A stretch of DNA of 45,817 nucleotides from Rubripirellula sp. GTDB taxonomy: Bacteria; Planctomycetota; Planctomycetia; Pirellulales; Pirellulaceae. The position numbers and the translations under genes are program-made. The stretch covers positions 1 through 45,817 of the forward strand of contig JAPKCI010000023.1 of NCBI GenBank assembly GCA_028823035.1, in the 5' to 3' direction. Under the pieces are notes generated by a model. That model did no database searches. It saw only the letters and a list, made by a program, of their open reading frames with translations, and was not told the DNA's origin. This document shows positions 24,080 through 33,205 of this stretch, piece after piece (position 1 is the stretch's first letter; every line of letters starts with the position of its first letter).

Positions 24080-25981
24080 ATGAACGCATCAAATTACAAG
24101 AACCGCTTGTTCGTTACGCTTTGGATGGTGACGACATTTTGCGTTACCAGTGATGCCGACGAACGCCCTTCACTCGACAAAAATTTCGTCCGGGATGTGA
24201 TTCCCTTCCTGAAGTCGCATTGCTTCGAATGCCACAATACGGAGGAATCTGAGGGGGGAATTGCCTTCGATAAATATCAACAATCTGCCAATGTGCAGGA
24301 AAACTATGACCTGTGGGAACAGGTGATCCGGCTGGTGAATGAGCACCAAATGCCCCCTGCTGATCAACCACAACCTGCCAAGGATGAGATTGCCAAAGTA
24401 TCGTCCGCACTGGAAGCGGAGCTGGGAAAGTTTGATTGTTCAACTGACAAACATCCTGGTCGTGTGACCATTCGCCGGCTCAATAAAGCTGAATACAACA
24501 ATACGATTCGCGATCTCACGGGTCTGGATCTGAATCTGTCTGACAGCTTTCCGTCGGATGACGTTGGTGATGGATTTGACAACATCGGCGATGTATTGTC
24601 TCTGCCGCCGATCCTGTTGGAAAAATACCTCGATGCCGCCTACACGATCGCGGACGGCATTTTTGAAGACGATGCCATCAAGCAGAAGCTTTTGCCTCAT
24701 CAACCGAAAGCTGAAAACTTGTTGGCACAGGCTGAGGCAGCTCGCCTGAATGTACAGCACTTTGCGTCGATGGCTTTCAGGCGACCGGTCACGGAAGCGG
24801 AACAGATCCGTCTGTTCACGATCATTCGTAACGCTTGGGAACGCGACAGCGAACCCGACGAAATCTACAAGACCATCATTGTTGCCGTACTTTCGAGTCC
24901 ACATTTTCTATTCAGGGTCGAGAAGGATCCTGAACAGAACGATGACGATGGAATTCGAGAACTTGATGGATTCGAGCTGGCCTCACGGTTGTCGTATTTT
25001 CTGTGGAGCAGCATGCCCGATCAGCGATTGCTTGATCTTGCCAAGTCAGGTGATTTGATAAGGCGTGGTGTGTTGATCGCCGAAACAAAACGAATGCTGC
25101 TTGACCCCAAAGCCATAGCACTCGTCGATAATTTTGCTGGCCAGTGGTTGCAACTGCGGGACGTTTCGAGATTGATGCCTGACCCCGATTTGTTTCCCAA
25201 TTTTGATGGTGAGTTGCGGGTGTCGATGCGGAGGGAAACCGAGCTTTTCTTTGCAACGATGATTCGCGAAGATCGCAGTGTGCTCGAGTTCTTGACGGCA
25301 GATTTCACCTATGTGAATCAGCGACTTGCCCGACATTACGGGCTCGAACCTGTTGTTGGTGACGGATTTCAGCGGGTGACGTTGGCTAAGGGGCGGCGTG
25401 GGGTTCTCACGCATGCCAGTATTCTGATGCTGACGTCGAATCCTACGCGTACTTCACCAGTAAAGCGGGGTAAATGGATTCTGGAAAACATTCTTGCTGA
25501 ACCACCGCCTTCACCACCCGCCGACGTCCCCGAGTTGGAAGAGGGAATCGAGACTCTCGGTTCGTTGCGGGAACAGATGGAACAACATCGTTCCAACGAG
25601 GCGTGCGCCGTTTGTCATCGCACCATGGATGCACTTGGTTTCGGGCTTGAAAACTTCGACGCAATCGGGGCCTGGCGTGATCAGGATGGAAGGTTCACGA
25701 TTGATGCCTCTGGTGAGCTGCCCGGAGGTATGAAATTTGATGGTGCCGAGGATTTGATGCAGATCCTGACCAAGAACAAGGCAGAGCAGTTTTGCCGGTG
25801 CCTGACGCAAAAATTGCTCACTTATGGTCTCGGTCGCGGTCTCACTTCCCATGACCGCTGCGTGGTCAATGATACTTACGCCGAACTGCAAAAAAACGGA
25901 TATCGTTTCAGTGAATTGGTGATTGCAATTGTAACCAGCGATCCGTTTACGATGAGAGAGTCTGTTCCGCAGGACGATTGA
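24080..25981 (+). CDS. DUF1592/DUF1588-type planctomycete c-type cytochrome
   Basis: 633 aa from ATG 24080. A signal peptide (about 1-26) precedes a haem-binding segment with CFECH (Cys48, Cys51, His52) and a probable Met ligand at 91 in HQMPPAD. Then the usual series: DUF1587 (RRLNKAEYNNTIRDLTG), DUF1595 (SMAFRRPVTEAE), DUF1592 (ASRLSYFLWSSMPD), DUF1588 (TYVNQRLARHYG, RRGVLTHASIL), DUF1585 (CRCLTQKLLTYGLGRG). The order is complete and the length is on the short side, lacking the carbohydrate-binding insert of larger relatives. A TTG 66 bp upstream would hide the signal peptide and is rejected. Members usually pair with a DUF1552 gene; none is here. It converges with the DUF1501 gene, 52 bp apart. 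Role in periplasmic redox is inferred. Confidence 0.92.
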   Translation: MNASNYKNRLFVTLWMVTTFCVTSDADERPSLDKNFVRDVIPFLKSHCFECHNTEESEGGIAFDKYQQSANVQENYDLWEQVIRLVNEHQMPPADQPQPAKDEIAKVSSALEAELGKFDCSTDKHPGRVTIRRLNKAEYNNTIRDLTGLDLNLSDSFPSDDVGDGFDNIGDVLSLPPILLEKYLDAAYTIADGIFEDDAIKQKLLPHQPKAENLLAQAEAARLNVQHFASMAFRRPVTEAEQIRLFTIIRNAWERDSEPDEIYKTIIVAVLSSPHFLFRVEKDPEQNDDDGIRELDGFELASRLSYFLWSSMPDQRLLDLAKSGDLIRRGVLIAETKRMLLDPKAIALVDNFAGQWLQLRDVSRLMPDPDLFPNFDGELRVSMRRETELFFATMIREDRSVLEFLTADFTYVNQRLARHYGLEPVVGDGFQRVTLAKGRRGVLTHASILMLTSNPTRTSPVKRGKWILENILAEPPPSPPADVPELEEGIETLGSLREQMEQHRSNEACAVCHRTMDALGFGLENFDAIGAWRDQDGRFTIDASGELPGGMKFDGAEDLMQILTKNKAEQFCRCLTQKLLTYGLGRGLTSHDRCVVNDTYAELQKNGYRFSELVIAIVTSDPFTMRESVPQDD

Positions 25982-26033
25982 TTCGAGGGGTCGTTGTCAG
26001 TCAGTGGTGGCAGGTTACCAACACCCGATAAGA

Positions 26034-27488
26034 TCAGATATTGTTTCTAAGCAGGCCGGGAATGACCTGTCCAGATTGTCCGTCCAACAGGTTCTGTTCT
26101 CGCCCTGCTCGCCGAAAGACAAGTCGATCAGGATCCAGTCCAAACAGATGCAAGAGGGTTGCGTGGTAATCGTAGTGATGGACGATGTCCTTGATGGCGT
26201 GATGCCCAAATTCATCGGTGGCACCGTGAATCTGCCCTGCTCTGAATCCGCCGCCAGCCAGCCACATGCTGAAACCATAAGTGTTGTGATCGCGACCGAC
26301 CTTGGCATTGCCGGCGTCATTCTGGATCACTGGCAACCGCCCCATTTCCCCGCCCCAGTGAACAACGGTTGAGTCAAGCAGGCCTCTTTGCTTGAGGTCA
26401 GTTACAAGCGCAGCGGCACCCTGATCGACCTTCATGCAGGACTTCGGCAGTGCGGTACGGATCGATCCATGGTGATCCCAATATTGGTTCTTGGTAAACA
26501 ATTGAATGAACCGGACTCCCCGTTCCACCAATCTTCGGGCGATCAGGCAGCGCGTGCCGAACTCCTGTGTCTCAGGCTTGTCCAGCCCATACAGCCGATG
26601 GGTCGCCATGGTTTCTTGCTTGATATCCAGTGCCTCCTGAGCCGCTGACTGCATCCGAGCGGCCAGTTCGTAGTTTGCTATCCGAGCTTCAAGTTCTGAT
26701 TCACCCGGATGTTCTTTCAGGTGGGATCGGTTCAATCGGTCGACAAAGTTCAGATAATTATTTTGCGTTTCGCCGAGCAGGTGGGAAGGTGGTTCAAGGT
26801 TCAGGATTCGTGGCTCGCGTGGTCGTATAACGGTGCCTTGATAAAGAGATGGCAACCATCCATTGGACCAGTTTAAGACGCCTTCAACGGGTAATCCGTT
26901 GGGATCTGTCATCGCCACATACGCTGGCAGTTCAGAGGTCTCAGAACCCAGGCCGTAGGTCATCCAGCTGCCCAGCGATGGACGGCCCCGTTGGGATCGT
27001 CCTGTATTGAGTGCGTGAATCGATTGACCGTGATTGTTCACGCCGGTATGCATCGAACGCACCAACAGAATGTCGTCGGCAATGCCACCGAGATGCGGCA
27101 GCAGTTCCGAGATATCGATACCGCTTTCCCCGTGCCTGGAAAATTTCCACGGCGAACCCAGAACTTTCGAACTGGCTTGGGCGGCGTTGTCATATTTGAT
27201 GTTGCCGGGGAATTTCTGTCCGTCCAGCCGATTCAGTTCCGGCTTGGGATCCAGCAGGTCCATCTGGCTGGGGCCACCCTGCATGAACATCGAGATCATC
27301 GCCCTGGCGCGTGGTTCACGATGGGGAGGTTTGGGGCGAAGATTGAAAGCGGCTCGCTCCAGATCCGGCTTGGTGGGTTCACTCTGGACTTTGTCTTGAC
27401 CAATCAGCCATGCGGTTGCCAAGGCTGATAAATTCAGTGCACCACGCTGCAGGAAGCGTCTTCTGGCGATTTGTTGGATCACATTCAT
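26034..27488 (-). CDS. Tat-exported DUF1501 protein
   Basis: 484 aa from ATG at 27486-27488. The N-terminus carries a twin-arginine signal (ARRRFLQRGALNLSALA), so it is exported folded. The mature part is the DUF1501 domain, distantly related to the alkaline phosphatase/sulfatase superfamily, with SMFMQGGPSQMDLLDPKP, the SMHTGVNNHGQS block, and a late WGGEMGR and GRDHNTYGF region that supplies the His/Asp residues expected for metal binding. It follows the DUF1549/DUF1553 gene by only 8 bp, the standard planctomycete pair. The pair is widespread and amplified in this phylum; a role in extracellular polymer breakdown has been proposed but not shown. Confidence 0.94.
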   Translation of the reverse strand: MNVIQQIARRRFLQRGALNLSALATAWLIGQDKVQSEPTKPDLERAAFNLRPKPPHREPRARAMISMFMQGGPSQMDLLDPKPELNRLDGQKFPGNIKYDNAAQASSKVLGSPWKFSRHGESGIDISELLPHLGGIADDILLVRSMHTGVNNHGQSIHALNTGRSQRGRPSLGSWMTYGLGSETSELPAYVAMTDPNGLPVEGVLNWSNGWLPSLYQGTVIRPREPRILNLEPPSHLLGETQNNYLNFVDRLNRSHLKEHPGESELEARIANYELAARMQSAAQEALDIKQETMATHRLYGLDKPETQEFGTRCLIARRLVERGVRFIQLFTKNQYWDHHGSIRTALPKSCMKVDQGAAALVTDLKQRGLLDSTVVHWGGEMGRLPVIQNDAGNAKVGRDHNTYGFSMWLAGGGFRAGQIHGATDEFGHHAIKDIVHHYDYHATLLHLFGLDPDRLVFRRAGREQNLLDGQSGQVIPGLLRNNI

Positions 27489-27496
27489 GCAGAAGC

Positions 27497-30340
27497 TCAG
27501 TCGATGTAAAGAAACTGGTTGGTGCTGATCAGAGCATGGCAAAGCGTCGCCAGCGGATCCTTGTTGTCAGGTAGTGACTTGGTTTGCTGTTCCAGATACT
27601 GGATGGCCGCTTGCAGTTCACCGTCCTCTGGTGCTCTGCCGAATGCCAGTTCCCAGGCACGAACAGCCTGCTGTGGTGTTTGCTGTCCTACTTCTTTGCG
27701 AATGCGTTCCGCAAATCGCTCTGAGCATCGAATCGAAAAGTCACTGTTCATCATCATCAGTGGCTGAGGTGCCACGTTGGACACGGAACGCTGTGAACAG
27801 TTGGGAGTCATTCGTGGAGCGTCAAATGTTTCCAAAACAGCCAACGGTCGGCTTCTTCGTACCTGGACATAGATGCTTCTGCGCATTTCCTGTCCACCAA
27901 GCCCGCTGCCTTTGACGGGCTTGCGTTCCCCGTCAAGCATCTCCTTGCCAATCACGATTTGCCCGACTTCGTCTTCACGAACTGGCACGGCTTGCCCGTA
28001 CATCTCGCGATTCAATTCTCCACTGACAGCCAACAAGCTGTCACGAAGAGCTTCTGATTCGAGTCTTCGGACTGGCATTCGCCCCAACAGTAGATTGTCG
28101 GGGTCGACCTCTTCCAGTGATGCCCGACGCCTTGAACTCTGTTGGTACGTGGCCGAGGAAAGAATCAGTCTCTGAAGATGTTTCATCTGCCAACCGCTGC
28201 GAACGAATTCAGAGGTGAGCCAGTCCAGGAGTTCAGGGTGGGTGGGGCGTTCCCCAAGTTTTCCAAAGTCTCCGAGTGATGCGACGATGCCACGCCCAAA
28301 AAACTGCGCCCAAATTCGATTGACGATCACGCGAGCAACAAGCGGATGATCACCACTTGTCAGGTGCTTTGCAAAGGCAAGCCGTCTTCCCGTGGTCGCT
28401 AATGATTCTGACTGCGGCGCTATTGCCTGACTCGCACGCAGGATCGAGAGTCCCCCGGGCGCTACCTTCTGAAGTGGTTGCTGGTGATCACCACGGTGGA
28501 ACAGATAAGTCGCCGGTTGATGGCCTTTGGGTTCTGTCAGTGCCCGAATGAATCCTTCTTTTGGGATCCGTTGGCGTATCTCAGCAATCTGGTCGGTATA
28601 GCTTTTCAAGTCATCCGCTGACTTGGTTTTGCGGAACAGTGTCGCCCGCTCCGTCAGGTCTTTCAATTCAGCGGCGGCTTCGGCGTTGAAGGTTGCCAGA
28701 TTCGACTTGGTGACCAAAACAGCCGGGTATTTTTTCAGTAGACCCTGTTGCTGTTGGCTTCGTTCGGATGCTTTGATTCCAGTGGCGTCCCGTAGGGCTT
28801 CCTGGACATCCAGCGGTGCTTCCGCGATGCTCCGTTGTCTCGTTTCGTTGATGAACTGCTGCTCTTTTTTGCTTCGTAGAGTGTCCAGACCTCTGGCTTG
28901 TTCATCGCGTCGGCGGTCATAAAGATACAACGAGCCAGGGCTGATGTTCTGGACGCTGGGATATTCCTTCAGCAGTTGTTTATGCTCTGCCGTTCTTTTG
29001 TCAGACGGGGTTGTGTAAGCAGTTCGCAGAGATTCACGTAATGATTCATCGAGTTCGGATAGCTCTTCTTCGAGCGTAAGGCTGATGTAATATTCGGTTT
29101 TCTTTTTCTTGGCAGCCGCGACGCTGGCAACTTCGTTTTCAATGTCCTTTTTTTTCTGCCGCTCCGCATCACTGTAAAGCGAGATCTGTCTCGCAGATGG
29201 GTTGCGCCACAATTTCCAATCAAGCGCGGGTTCAAAAATTGCGCGGATGCGATAGTAATCGATTTGCGATATGGGATCGTAGCGGTGGTTGTGACATTTG
29301 GCGCAGCCGACAGTCAGCCCCATCAGTGACGTTGAAACGATTTCAATTGTGTCTGACATCGTCTGATTGCGGGCAAGATCCTGGTCGATACCACTCGAAG
29401 CCGTTCCATCGGCTGCCATCCGTAAGAAGCCGGTCGCCGTCAGTTTCTGGACATCGTCATCGGTCAATATGGTTGATGATGAGGCGAGTTCGTCTCCGGC
29501 CAACTGCTCGCGAATGAATTGGTCCATTTTCTTGTCAGCGTTGAATGCGCGGATTACGTAATCCCGATACCTGAATGCCGATTCGCGGACGCGATCATCT
29601 TCGGTGTATCCTTCTGAGTCTGCATAGCCGGCGATGTCCAACCAATGCCGCCCCCACTTCTCACCATAAGCGGGGGACGCAAGTAGCTGTTCGATGAGTC
29701 GTTTAGTTGCGGTGGGTGATGCGTTGGTGGTATACCGCTTCACGTCTTCGGGCGTTGGTGGTAAACCGAGGATGTCCATATGGATTCGGCGCATGAAAGG
29801 ATATCGATCTACCGCCTCCGAAAAACTCAGTTCCTGAGATTCGAGTCGTGCCAGTATGAAATTGTCGATCGGGTTCTGAGTCAGTTCCGGATCACCGACG
29901 TTGGGAATCTTGGGTCGAACGATAGGTTGAAAAGCCCAGAAGAGTTTGTCTTCCTCGGTGATCAAGTCTTCTTCACTGACCGTCTCTGGTTCCTCGCGGG
30001 CTGTCGGCGCACCCCGAGCGATCCATTGGCGGATTTTTTCGACGTCAGATTCGGGCAACAGTTTGTCGCCGGGTGGCATCTCTCCAGAGGAAACGCGATC
30101 TAGCAGCAAACTGCTGCTCGGATCACCTGGTTCGATCGAGGGTCCCGATTCACCACCTGCAACAATCCAACGACGCAGCCGTAAATCAAGATCCGATTCC
30201 TGCACGCCGTCTTCGCCGTGACAGTGAAAGCAATGGGTCTTGAAGATCGGGCGGATGTCCCGTTCAAACAGCAAACCATCAGCACTGACGGCGGTCGCAG
30301 TCATCAGGATCAGCCACGTCAGGAATGGGTAACGCAACAT
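27497..30340 (-). CDS. PSCyt1-DUF1549-DUF1553 planctomycete cytochrome
   Basis: 947 aa. Signal peptide (1-20, ending AVSA), then a planctomycete cytochrome C domain with CFHCH (Cys37, Cys40, His41) and GEMPPGD near residue 90 as the probable Met ligand. DUF1549 covers about 150-355 (NPIDNFILARLE, SPAYGEKWGRHWLDIAGY, and TVGCAKCHNHRYDPIS, a second CxxCH). A long charged, helical coiled-coil-like insert runs about 390-600. DUF1553 covers about 640-900 (LAFAKHLTSGDHPLVARVIVNRIW in part, RRSIYVQVRR). Two CxxCH motifs suggest at least two haem sites, though the second may be structural. Operon with the DUF1501 gene. An exported redox or polymer-handling role is inferred. Confidence 0.94.
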   Translation of the reverse strand: MLRYPFLTWLILMTATAVSADGLLFERDIRPIFKTHCFHCHGEDGVQESDLDLRLRRWIVAGGESGPSIEPGDPSSSLLLDRVSSGEMPPGDKLLPESDVEKIRQWIARGAPTAREEPETVSEEDLITEEDKLFWAFQPIVRPKIPNVGDPELTQNPIDNFILARLESQELSFSEAVDRYPFMRRIHMDILGLPPTPEDVKRYTTNASPTATKRLIEQLLASPAYGEKWGRHWLDIAGYADSEGYTEDDRVRESAFRYRDYVIRAFNADKKMDQFIREQLAGDELASSSTILTDDDVQKLTATGFLRMAADGTASSGIDQDLARNQTMSDTIEIVSTSLMGLTVGCAKCHNHRYDPISQIDYYRIRAIFEPALDWKLWRNPSARQISLYSDAERQKKKDIENEVASVAAAKKKKTEYYISLTLEEELSELDESLRESLRTAYTTPSDKRTAEHKQLLKEYPSVQNISPGSLYLYDRRRDEQARGLDTLRSKKEQQFINETRQRSIAEAPLDVQEALRDATGIKASERSQQQQGLLKKYPAVLVTKSNLATFNAEAAAELKDLTERATLFRKTKSADDLKSYTDQIAEIRQRIPKEGFIRALTEPKGHQPATYLFHRGDHQQPLQKVAPGGLSILRASQAIAPQSESLATTGRRLAFAKHLTSGDHPLVARVIVNRIWAQFFGRGIVASLGDFGKLGERPTHPELLDWLTSEFVRSGWQMKHLQRLILSSATYQQSSRRRASLEEVDPDNLLLGRMPVRRLESEALRDSLLAVSGELNREMYGQAVPVREDEVGQIVIGKEMLDGERKPVKGSGLGGQEMRRSIYVQVRRSRPLAVLETFDAPRMTPNCSQRSVSNVAPQPLMMMNSDFSIRCSERFAERIRKEVGQQTPQQAVRAWELAFGRAPEDGELQAAIQYLEQQTKSLPDNKDPLATLCHALISTNQFLYID

Positions 30341-30602
30341 CGTGGTGGGCTAGGGCAGGGAAGGGTGCTTCGCAGTTTCCGGCGGTTGGTTGCGACATCA
30401 GCACTGTCGTTTAAGGATCAAGATGGTCACCCGCATACAGTGGATGAACCGCCTTTTTATTCGACCCCATGGCAGCGATGCCATGACGGCCATTATGCCC
30501 CACCCACGATTCGACCGCGACCTTTTCATCATGATCTGCCGGAATTTAGCTGGTGGAGAACACAAAAACGCAACGATTTGATCGATGCCGGTGCGACACT
30601 GA

Positions 30603-31320
30603 TCACTTGGATAGCCAGACAATGATTCGAAGCGGGCCTCCCGATCCGCCCTCAATTTTCATCGGCAATGCCACGACAGGTGCACCTGAGGATCGGCAAC
30701 CGACTCATGTCGGCAATATTCTCGAATGCGGGTGTCCCCTGTTCAAACAAGATCACATGGCTTTGAAATCGTTGCGATTGTCCGTAGTCGATGCTGGCGG
30801 TATCGAGGCCGATCGCTTTGATGGCACGATGTTCCGCCAGCCATCGCGCAGCCTCGGGATCAAGCCCCGGAAAGTGCAGGTCCGCCACTGCTGTGGGGCC
30901 TAAACGGTCGGTCCCAAGGTACTGCTTCCGATCCGGCCAAGGTTGAGCGTACCCGGTTCGCAGCAGAACAATGACATCGACTAACTGACGTCCGGTGGCT
31001 TCCTTTCAGCTTGTCAAATCAGCGACACCGATTTGATAATCAGGGTCTTTGTTACAGGATTCCGTGACATCAATTACAACTGCTTCACCCATCAATTGCA
31101 GCAAAGGCAATTGATCAACCGATTTTCCATCAACGTTAAAGTGAACGGGTGCGTCCAGAGGGTTTCCACCATGTTCGTCCGCCCTGAATCGATTGGATGA
31201 GTAGGAGTATCTTTTTTCAGTGAACCCGGCTTTTTCAGGTATCAAGCGAAAGTCGTCTCCGGCGGTCGTTCGGGAGTGGAGCAGTGCAGTGCATTGGAAT
31301 CAGACCGCGTGGATGACCTG
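30603..31320 (-). pseudogene. Decayed kynurenine formamidase-like (cyclase family) gene
   Basis: One gene can be followed through several breaks. Minus-strand reading: QVI..HAV then a stop or shift near 31300, DDFRLIPEKAGFTEK, SNRFRADEHGG, then NPLDAPVHF where the family has THxDAPxH, then VVIDVTE and DLTS, a TGA at 31006-31008 where tryptophan is expected, then VDVIVLLRTGYAQPW, DLHFPGLDPEAARWL, KAIGLDTASIDYG, a one-base shift near 30684-30697, and the canonical end GAPVVALPMKIEGGSGGPL, stopping at 30603-30605. The family hydrolyses N-formylkynurenine or related amides using metal bound by the HxGTHxD motif. Loss of that motif, a nonsense codon and two frameshifts make it non-functional. The 285 bp further upstream and the 262 bp downstream hold nothing I can assign. 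Confidence 0.88.
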
Positions 31321-31605
31321 TTTAGTGACGTGGGTAACAGTGACTTCGACCCTGACGTTGATGGCGAGAAGCAGTTGGCTGGAGAGTGAGGGACTGTGTG
31401 ATATCTGCGATCATGATCTAGCCTGGAATGATGAAAGAGGCGTGCACCTTCTTCATTGGCTGGTAGGCGACCTGACCGGAAGGATTTGCAGAGTGTGCTG
31501 CGGTTTGGCATTCCAGAGTGTTCGCCAACCCGTTACCAGGTACAAGGCGATTTGTTGTGCCGAAATTCCCGTCACTGGCGTCTGATCGTTCAGGCATGAG
31601 TGTCG

Positions 31606-33051
31606 CTACTTGGTGTGTTCGCTTTTGCCAAGTGGTTCGGTGCGTTCTGCGCTTGTGTTCCAACGTTGTCCGATCATGATCAGGACCGTAACGACAAGGC
31701 ATAATCCCAGTGCGGTAGCAGCAAGTGGCAGTCGTTCCAGAACCAACAGGGGTAGTGCGACGGTGATCATACCGCCACCAATGAAGGGTGAAGATAGAGG
31801 AGCGGCCAGTGCATAGTCTTCTGCCGCACCTGATTCCAGTTCGGGATCAATCAGACGTAGCAGGACAAAGCCGGTAGCAGTGGTGCCGGTCGACATGCCG
31901 TAGTTGATCAGCCCCAGTTCGAACCAGTGCTCACGTGGCAGCATTCTGCGAGCCAACACCATCAGGCAGAAGCCTGTCCATATTGCACCAAACACGAACA
32001 GAATGGTGAATGGAATAATCAGGGTGGCGACTGCGGTGATGTTCAGCGTGGTGATAGCTGCCACGATCAAAATATCCATTGCTGTTGAAGTCAGGCGATT
32101 GATCGTTTCACGATCGATGGCGCGATCATAACCGAAGGCACCAAGTGTGATTCGTACTATCCAACCACCAAACAGCGTGTAGATGAAGAGGGGAAAGCTG
32201 CCAGCAATGCTTTGCAGTGTCATCCGATCATTGAGTTGATTTTCAACTTCAACGGCGGTCATGGCAGGTTGCACCATGTCCTCAAGAAATCCAACCATCG
32301 AGGTGACCAGCATCTGGAGTCCGATTCCAATTCCAAACGCAATCGCCAACCACAGCACCTGCAATAGCAGCGGGTCGATGGTTTCTTTCCCGATTCTGGC
32401 GTGACCAATGGGCGGATTGGCGTGAGGGTCTGCCGAGTCATGGCGATCGCCATCCGCTGCCGGTTTTGCGATCCAGCCACTCCTCACAGCAAGATTGATC
32501 CAGAGGATGCCCGAGACCAGGCCGTAGATCAGGCCACAGGTTGCCATCAGGATTCCGAGGTCCAGACCACTTGTGAGATTGATCGTTGAGTGGGCGAACA
32601 CTTCACCCATGGCGGCGGCAGTCCCATGACCGCCCGCAAATCCTGTTTCAATCAGTGTTCCGATCGAATTAGGAACATCAAAAAACGGTTTGATGAACAA
32701 CCACGTTGCCAGCAGACCAACCGCGGTTTCGCCAAGCACAATGACCCACACCATCAGACCTTGGCGACCGACTCGTGAGACGCTTTGGCGCAAAGGTGTC
32801 GGTTTGCGCTCCAGCAGCATTCCGGCAAAGATCACAGCGATCAGAAAGCCCGGCCAACTTCCAAGAGTCGTCGACCACTCACTGGTGTATCGTGAAATGG
32901 TATCGCCGAGATTGATCTGGACGATCAGTAAACCTAGCAGCCCAGCCAACACCGAAGCTGGTATGAACAACCAGCGAAAGATTGGAAATCTGAGCCGCAA
33001 CCCAATGCCAAGTAGCAGCAACACGGCGATGAAAATGAATGCTGGGATCAT
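31606..33051 (-). CDS. GltS-type sodium/glutamate symporter
   Basis: 481 aa with 11-13 membrane helices, of the ESS (glutamate:Na+ symporter) family. The signature ETGFAGGHGTAAAMGEVF around residue 145 is the first re-entrant GGHGT loop, and NYGMSTGTTATGFVLLR late in the protein is the second repeat's equivalent. It imports glutamate with sodium across the cytoplasmic membrane. It is longer than E. coli GltS (401 aa) because of a charged cytoplasmic loop (about 200-230) with a DRHDSADPHANPP stretch. It follows threonine synthase on the same strand after 154 bp; co-transcription is possible, but no metabolic link is needed. No terminator is seen after it. Confidence 0.9.
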   Translation of the reverse strand: MIPAFIFIAVLLLLGIGLRLRFPIFRWLFIPASVLAGLLGLLIVQINLGDTISRYTSEWSTTLGSWPGFLIAVIFAGMLLERKPTPLRQSVSRVGRQGLMVWVIVLGETAVGLLATWLFIKPFFDVPNSIGTLIETGFAGGHGTAAAMGEVFAHSTINLTSGLDLGILMATCGLIYGLVSGILWINLAVRSGWIAKPAADGDRHDSADPHANPPIGHARIGKETIDPLLLQVLWLAIAFGIGIGLQMLVTSMVGFLEDMVQPAMTAVEVENQLNDRMTLQSIAGSFPLFIYTLFGGWIVRITLGAFGYDRAIDRETINRLTSTAMDILIVAAITTLNITAVATLIIPFTILFVFGAIWTGFCLMVLARRMLPREHWFELGLINYGMSTGTTATGFVLLRLIDPELESGAAEDYALAAPLSSPFIGGGMITVALPLLVLERLPLAATALGLCLVVTVLIMIGQRWNTSAERTEPLGKSEHTK

Positions 33052-33205
33052 GGGGTGATCAAAGGCGGCGATGATTGCAATTCAGGGCAGGTCCAGACCC
33101 TAGCCAAGTATGTCAGTGCCGAGGATGGATTCTGACAAACTAACAGATTTTCCCTGTTCACCGTGCGGACGGAGAACCGCTTTGCAAAATGACGGGACTT
33201 GATGG

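Noticed and set aside
30341-30602. Several short protein-like frames on both strands between the cytochrome gene and the cyclase remnant
   Set aside because: Frames on opposite strands look equally plausible and none is recognised, so no call is supported.
31285-31390. Plus-strand acidic reading (ALESDRVDDLFSDVGNSD) that looks coding
   Set aside because: It runs antisense to the decayed cyclase's N-terminal region, lacks a start signal and has a stop just upstream; probably chance.
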